From assembly GCA_044866695.1 (NCBI GenBank), contig JBIOUF010000293.1, positions 1 through 10,036 on the forward strand: a stretch of 10,036 bases of DNA, in the 5' to 3' direction. This document shows positions 6,321-10,036 of this stretch, piece after piece. Under the pieces are notes generated by a model. That model was not told where the DNA came from. It saw only the letters and a program-made list of their open reading frames with translations, and made no database searches. Origin of the DNA: JBIOUF01 sp044866695 (lineage in GTDB: Bacteria > Actinomycetota > Actinomycetes > Propionibacteriales > Nocardioidaceae). Position 1 is the stretch's first letter. Every line of letters begins with the position of its first letter. Both the position numbers and the translations under genes were made by a program.

Positions 6321-6337
6321 ATACCCCCATGGGGTAT
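6321..6337. promoter_or_regulatory. CsoR-type operator 2
   Basis: ATACCCC-CAT-GGGGTAT: perfect 7-bp arms with the same 3-base centre length as operator 1, centred 37 bp downstream of it. It lies between the predicted transcription start and the copZ ribosome site (AAGGAG, 6345-6350). Confidence 0.85.
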
Positions 6338-6357
6338 CAACCCGAAGGAGAGGCACC

Positions 6358-6573
6358 ATGTCCGAGAACACCACCCGCAGCTACCGCGTCACCGGCATGA
6401 CCTGCGGCCACTGCGCCGGCGCGGTCACCCAGGAGGTCGGCTCGCTGCCCGGCGTCATCGACGTCCAGGTCGAGATCGCCTCCGGCGACGTCACGGTGAC
6501 CAGCACCCGCCCGCTCACCGACGACGAGATCTCCGCTGCCATCGACGAGGCCGGCTACGACCTCGCCTCCTGA
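6358..6573 (+). CDS. copZ: CopZ-like copper chaperone (HMA domain protein)
   Basis: A 71-residue single heavy-metal-associated domain with the expected ferredoxin-like pattern. GMTCGHC at 13-19 provides the metal-binding cysteines Cys16 and Cys19 (MxCxxC), followed by the GxLPGV and GYDLAS positions typical of CopZ. There is no signal peptide, so it is cytoplasmic, which argues against periplasmic MerP. It should carry Cu(I) and deliver it to the N-terminal HMA domain or the membrane entry site of the ATPase encoded 61 bp downstream. ATG 6358 has AAGGAG (6345-6350) at 7-base spacing. It is first gene of the operon behind two CsoR-type operators, so copper induction is expected. The Gly-His between the cysteines is common in actinobacterial chaperones. 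Identity is strong; copper rather than another soft metal is inferred from the neighbours. Confidence 0.93.
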   Translation: MSENTTRSYRVTGMTCGHCAGAVTQEVGSLPGVIDVQVEIASGDVTVTSTRPLTDDEISAAIDEAGYDLAS

Positions 6574-6634
6574 CCGCGTCCACGACGCCCACCCCGCACC
6601 CTCACCGCACCGGGAAGCACCGAGGAGCACCGAG

Positions 6635-9600
6635 ATGACCACGACCACCCCCTCACCGACCGCCACCAGCACGGGCGCCACCACCGAGACCGGCTTCGAC
6701 ATCGCAGGCATGACCTGCGCCTCCTGCGTCGGCCGCGTCCAGAAGGCACTCTCCCGGGTGGAGGGGGTGGTCGAGGTCTCGGTGAACCTGGCCACCGAGA
6801 CCGCCCTGGTCAGCCACGACCCGGACGCGGCCGGCGCGGACGCTCTCGAGGCGGCCGTCGCCAGGGCCGGCTACACGGCCACGCGCCGCCGGCCCGAGCC
6901 GGCCGAGCAGCCCACGCCGGCGACGCCGGCCGCCCCGGTCGACGCCGCGGACGCCGCGCGCGACGCGGAGATCGCCGGGCTGAGGCGCAGGTGGCAGGTC
7001 GCGCTGGTCACCGGGCTCGCCCTGATGGGGGTCATGTACCTCCCGCTGCACCTGGACACGATGGACTGGCTGATGCCGCTGATCCTCGTGGTCGCGACCC
7101 TCGTCCAGCTCTGGGCCGGTGAGCCGATCTACCGGCAGGCGTGGGCCGCCGCGAGGCACCGCGCCACCAACATGAACACCCTCGTCGCGCTGGGCACCGG
7201 CGTCGCCTACGCCTACAGCGCGTTCGTGACCCTGTGGCCGGGCCAGGCCCAGGCCTGGGGACTCCCCCTGCACCTGTACTTCGAGACCGCCCTGGTGGTG
7301 GTCGCCCTGGTGCTCATGGGCCGCTGGCTCGAGCTGCGCGCCAAGAGGCGCACGGCCGCCTCGATCCAGGCACTGGTAGCCCTGGCCCCGCAGACGGCAC
7401 GGGTCCTCCGCGACGGCACCGAGCGCGACGTACCCGTCGACCAGGTGGTCGTCGGAGACCTGGTCCGGGTGCGTCCGGGCGAGACGCTTCCGGTCGACGG
7501 CGTCGTCACGGAGGGCGCCTCCGCCGTGGACGAGTCGATGCTCACCGGGGAGAGCGCGCCGGTCGCCAAGACCGTCGGCGACACCGCGATCGGCGCCACC
7601 CTGAACCGGACCGGAACACTGGTCCTGCGGGCCACCGCGGTCGGCGCGGACAGCACCCTCGCCCAGATCGTCCGGCTGGTCGAGGAGGCGCAGGGCTCCG
7701 GGGTGCCGATGCAGCGACTGGCCGACCGGGTGTCGGCCTGGTTCGTCCCCGCCGTCCTGCTCGCCGCGCTGGCCACCTTCCTCGCCTGGATGGCCTTCGG
7801 TCCGGGGACGGACCGGCTCGTGCTCGCGATCGGCACCACCGTGGCGGTGCTGATCATCGCCTGCCCCTGCGCCCTCGGGCTGGCCACCCCCACCGCCGTG
7901 ATGGTCGGGACCGGCAAGGCCGCCGAGCTGGGCATCCTCATCGGCGACGGCGAGGCGCTCGAGACCGCACGCCGGGTCACCACCGTCGTCCTGGACAAGA
8001 CCGGGACGCTCACCCGCGGGCGTCCCGAGCTCAGCGCGGTCACGCCCGCCGAGGGCTGGGCAGTCGACGAGGTGCTCGCGGTGGCCGCGGCCGCCGAGGT
8101 CGGCAGCGAGCACCCCGTGGCCGAGGCGGTCGTGGCCGGCGCCCGCGACCGGGGTCTCTCGCTCGGCGTCGTGCGCGCGTTCGAGGCGGTGCCGGGTCAC
8201 GGCATCACCGCCGAGGTGAACGGCCGGACGGTGCTCGCCGGCAACCGCCTGCACCTGACCGGCCACGGGGTGGACGTCGCCCCGCTCGCCGCCGCCGCGG
8301 ACCGGGCCGCGCACACCGGCGCCACCCCGGTGTACGTCGCCGTCGACGGCCGCCTGGCCGGGCTGGTCGAGGTCGCCGACGTGGTCAAGCCCACCTCCGC
8401 GGACGCGGTGGCCCAGCTCCGGGCGCTGGGACTGGACGTGTGGATGGTCACCGGCGACAACGCGGGCACGGCGCGCGCGGTCGCCGAGCAGGTCGGCATC
8501 GACCACGTGATGGCCGAGGTCCTGCCCGCCGACAAGGCGAAGCGGGTGGCCGACCTCCAGGCCGACGGCCACGTCGTGGCCATGGTCGGTGACGGCATCA
8601 ACGACGCCCCGGCACTGGCCCAGGCCGACCTGGGCGTGGCGGTCGGCACCGGCACCGACGTGGCGATCGCCGCCTCCGACGTCACGCTGGTGGGCGGAGA
8701 CCTGCGCGGCATCGTGTCGGCGGTCGCGCTGTCCCGTCGCACCGTGACCACGATCAAGCAGGGCCTCGCCTGGGCGTTCTCCTACAACGTCCTGCTCATC
8801 CCGGTCGCCGCGGGGGCCCTGTACTGGTGGGACGGCCTGCTGCTGGACCCGGTCCTGGCCAGCGCCGCCATGGCCATGAGCTCGGTCAGCGTGGTCACCA
8901 ACGCGCTGCGGCTACGCCGCTTCGAGCCGCCGGCGACCGCCCGCGAGGTCACCCACCCGCCGCTGCTCAGCCGGGTCGGCCAGTCGGCGTACCTGGTCGG
9001 CGTCGCCGTCGTCGCCCTGGCCATCGGCGCCGGCTTCACCTGGCTCAGCCGCACCGACCAGGCCGAACGCGGCATGAACGGTGCGCTGGCCTGGTCGGAG
9101 GGCATGGGCATGCCGATGCGTCCGCTGATGAGCGTGATGGAGGAGACCGACGTGCCGCCCGTCGACGCCCACGACGCTGGCCTCGAGGTGGACCTCGCCG
9201 TTCCCGCGGACGTCCGACCCGGCCGCGCCACGACCCTCGCGGTCACCGTGCGCGACGCCGCGACCGGCGATCCGGTCGACGACCTGGTCCGCACCCACCA
9301 GGTGTGGATGCACATGATCCTCACCCGTGCCGACCTCGGCACGTTCGCGCACATCCACCCCGAGCCGACCGGGAGCGACGGCGTGTTCACCGTCGAGGCC
9401 GTGTTCCCGACCCCAGGCACGTACGCCATCCACACCGAGCTCCGCCGGCAGGGTCAGATGGCCGACGTCGTGGACCGGCACGAGGTCACGGTGGCCGGTA
9501 CGGCGCCGGCGCCGGTCGCGGTCCCGGCCGCGGACGTCCGCAGCCAGGTGGTCTCCGGCACCCGGGTCGAGCTCGACGGGTCGGCACTCGTCGCCGAGAC

Positions 9601-9907
9601 CAGCGACTTCACGCTGCGGTTCAGTGACGCGCGCACGGGCCAGCCGGTCGGCGACCTGCGGCCCTACCTCGGCGCCGCCGGCCACGTCGTGGTGATCCGG
9701 GAGGACGGCTCCAGGTTCGGGCACCGGCACGCGGAGACCTTCGACGACCAGGGCCGCCCGGTGTTCGCGCTCCCCGGCACCGAGTTCGGCCCCGAGCTCG
9801 ACCTGCACGTCCGGTTCGAGGTTCCTGGCGCCTACCGGCTCTGGGCACAGTTCCGGCTCGGCGACGGCACGGTCGTGACCGTTCCCTTCGTGGTGCATGC
9901 CCGCTGA
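6635..9907 (+). CDS. copA: CopA-type Cu(I) P1B-ATPase with C-terminal extracytoplasmic extension
   Basis: A 1090-residue protein against about 700-800 usual for CopA. Cytoplasmic HMA domain with GMTCASC (25-31; Cys28, Cys31), Pro/Ala linker (87-105), then the P1B core: TGES (304-307, actuator), CPC (410-412, TM6 metal site), DKTGTLT (454-460, phosphorylated Asp454), SEHP (491-494), TGDN (607-610) and GDGINDAP (652-659). YN (717-718) in TM7 and MxxSS (746-750) in TM8 are the P1B-1 copper determinants. It exports Cu(I) from the cytoplasm using ATP. Normal CopA would end near RRFEPP (761-766). Here follow an additional hydrophobic span (787-804), a Met-rich linker (six Met in 814-835) and two tandem domains (about 849-954 and 967-1090), each with H-x12-H-x-H. 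With eight core spans the C-terminus is cytoplasmic; a ninth places the extension outside. ATG 6635 has AGGAG (6623-6627). The core is certain; the function of the tail is inferred. Confidence 0.96.
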   Translation: MTTTTPSPTATSTGATTETGFDIAGMTCASCVGRVQKALSRVEGVVEVSVNLATETALVSHDPDAAGADALEAAVARAGYTATRRRPEPAEQPTPATPAAPVDAADAARDAEIAGLRRRWQVALVTGLALMGVMYLPLHLDTMDWLMPLILVVATLVQLWAGEPIYRQAWAAARHRATNMNTLVALGTGVAYAYSAFVTLWPGQAQAWGLPLHLYFETALVVVALVLMGRWLELRAKRRTAASIQALVALAPQTARVLRDGTERDVPVDQVVVGDLVRVRPGETLPVDGVVTEGASAVDESMLTGESAPVAKTVGDTAIGATLNRTGTLVLRATAVGADSTLAQIVRLVEEAQGSGVPMQRLADRVSAWFVPAVLLAALATFLAWMAFGPGTDRLVLAIGTTVAVLIIACPCALGLATPTAVMVGTGKAAELGILIGDGEALETARRVTTVVLDKTGTLTRGRPELSAVTPAEGWAVDEVLAVAAAAEVGSEHPVAEAVVAGARDRGLSLGVVRAFEAVPGHGITAEVNGRTVLAGNRLHLTGHGVDVAPLAAAADRAAHTGATPVYVAVDGRLAGLVEVADVVKPTSADAVAQLRALGLDVWMVTGDNAGTARAVAEQVGIDHVMAEVLPADKAKRVADLQADGHVVAMVGDGINDAPALAQADLGVAVGTGTDVAIAASDVTLVGGDLRGIVSAVALSRRTVTTIKQGLAWAFSYNVLLIPVAAGALYWWDGLLLDPVLASAAMAMSSVSVVTNALRLRRFEPPATAREVTHPPLLSRVGQSAYLVGVAVVALAIGAGFTWLSRTDQAERGMNGALAWSEGMGMPMRPLMSVMEETDVPPVDAHDAGLEVDLAVPADVRPGRATTLAVTVRDAATGDPVDDLVRTHQVWMHMILTRADLGTFAHIHPEPTGSDGVFTVEAVFPTPGTYAIHTELRRQGQMADVVDRHEVTVAGTAPAPVAVPAADVRSQVVSGTRVELDGSALVAETSDFTLRFSDARTGQPVGDLRPYLGAAGHVVVIREDGSRFGHRHAETFDDQGRPVFALPGTEFGPELDLHVRFEVPGAYRLWAQFRLGDGTVVTVPFVVHAR
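8987..9046 (+). other. Ninth transmembrane segment of CopA (subfeature)
   Basis: Residues 785-804 form an uncharged run rich in Val, Ala, Gly and Leu (LVGVAVVALAIGAGFTWL), preceded by a basic and polar stretch after the usual CopA end and followed by SRTDQAER. It reads as one membrane span that switches the C-terminus to the outside. Confidence 0.8.
9179..9904 (+). other. Tandem His-rich beta domains fused to CopA (subfeature)
   Basis: Two copies of one module, about residues 849-954 and 967-1090. Both show D-A-x-T-G-x-P-V-x-D-L, then after 8 residues H-x12-H-x-H: His893/906/908 and His1017/1030/1032. Arg and Asp match at +5 and +7 from the first His, and Phe at -2 from the second (Phe904, Phe1028). 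Each ends in a PG-[TA]-Y strand followed by beta-like sequence. The pattern resembles secreted YtkA/CopC-like immunoglobulin-fold metal proteins; that assignment is from memory. The first copy adds Met892 and Met894 beside its His. Confidence 0.75.
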
Positions 9908-9940
9908 CCCGGCGTAGCCGGTCGCTGCCGCGCAAGCGAA

Positions 9941-9962
9941 GACCCGCCCTTCAGAGTGGGTC
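9941..9962. terminator. Weak hairpin downstream of copA
   Basis: GACCCGC (9941-9947) and GTGGGTC (9956-9962) pair over 7 bp with one G-U and an 8-base loop, 33 bases after the copA stop. No T-run follows on the plus strand; on the minus strand TTCGCTTG follows, slightly more terminator-like for a leftward transcript. It could end copA, a gene beyond the window, or both. Confidence 0.35.
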
Positions 9963-10036
9963 CGGCGTCGAGGAGCGTGACAAGCGGCATGCCACCGTGG
10001 GCGCTGGCCAGTAGGCGCGGGTCAGCCGGGGCCGGT
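9963..10036. other. Unassigned right edge
   Basis: I see no recognisable gene, RNA or repeat in these last 74 bases. One leftward frame is open from the edge but is too short to identify and shows no family motif. Confidence 0.4.

Noticed and set aside
4764..6374. 536-codon antisense frame over the MFS gene and copper promoter
   Set aside because: Gly/Arg/Asp/Glu-rich shadow translation without domains; it would also run through the copper promoter region.
6358..6573. Mercury-binding MerP
   Set aside because: No signal peptide and no mer genes; the neighbour is a P1B-1 copper ATPase behind CsoR-type operators.
6653..8572. 639-codon open frame antisense to the copper ATPase
   Set aside because: It lies opposite a gene with all P1B-ATPase motifs; its translation is low-complexity Gly/Arg/His/Asp-rich, as expected from the complement of GC-rich codons.

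Overview
The window is very GC-rich, with G or C at most third codon positions and AGGAG-type ribosome sites. It carries F420-linked enzymes, an actinobacterial-looking REP-like repeat and TACCCC/GGGGTA copper operators. All of this points to a high-GC actinobacterium. The Nocardioidaceae or Intrasporangiaceae are likely from the repeat type and F420 genes, but the genus cannot be fixed from the sequence. No rRNA, tRNA, insertion sequence, phage gene or CRISPR array was seen.

Left part (1-3416): a cluster of palindromic REP-like repeats (1-254) abuts the 3' end of a leftward TetR-family regulator (260-853). The regulator is divergent from a rightward, tightly packed three-gene operon: an NADPH:F420-reductase-like protein (939-1616), a retinol-dehydrogenase-like SDR (1618-2487) and a luciferase-like F420-dependent oxidoreductase (2520-3416). 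The 85-bp divergent region holds two near-perfect palindromes of related sequence. One lies between a plausible -35 and -10, so TetR control of the operon and of itself is the simplest reading. The first enzyme could generate F420H2 for the third, making a small ligand-induced reductive or detoxifying pathway.

Middle (3498-6275): a leftward FAD/NAD(P)H flavin monooxygenase-like gene (3498-4598) is divergent from a rightward DHA2-type 14-TMS drug exporter (4827-6275). The 228-bp region between them contains a 19-bp imperfect palindrome and a 10-bp inverted repeat, which are candidate operators.

Right part (6276-9907): a copper homeostasis operon of a CopZ-like chaperone (6358-6573) and a CopA-type P1B-1 ATPase (6635-9907). 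Its promoter has two CsoR-type palindromes, one between -35 and -10 and one just after the predicted transcription start. No csoR gene lies in the window.

The standout feature is the ATPase. It is 1090 residues instead of the usual 700-800. After the normal end of CopA come an additional transmembrane segment, a Met-rich linker and two tandem beta-type domains. Both domains carry the same H-x12-H-x-H histidine pattern, and the extra segment should place them outside the cytoplasmic membrane. This looks like a copper exporter fused to its own extracytoplasmic metal-receiving module. A weak hairpin (9941-9962) follows, and the last ~75 bases hold nothing I can identify.
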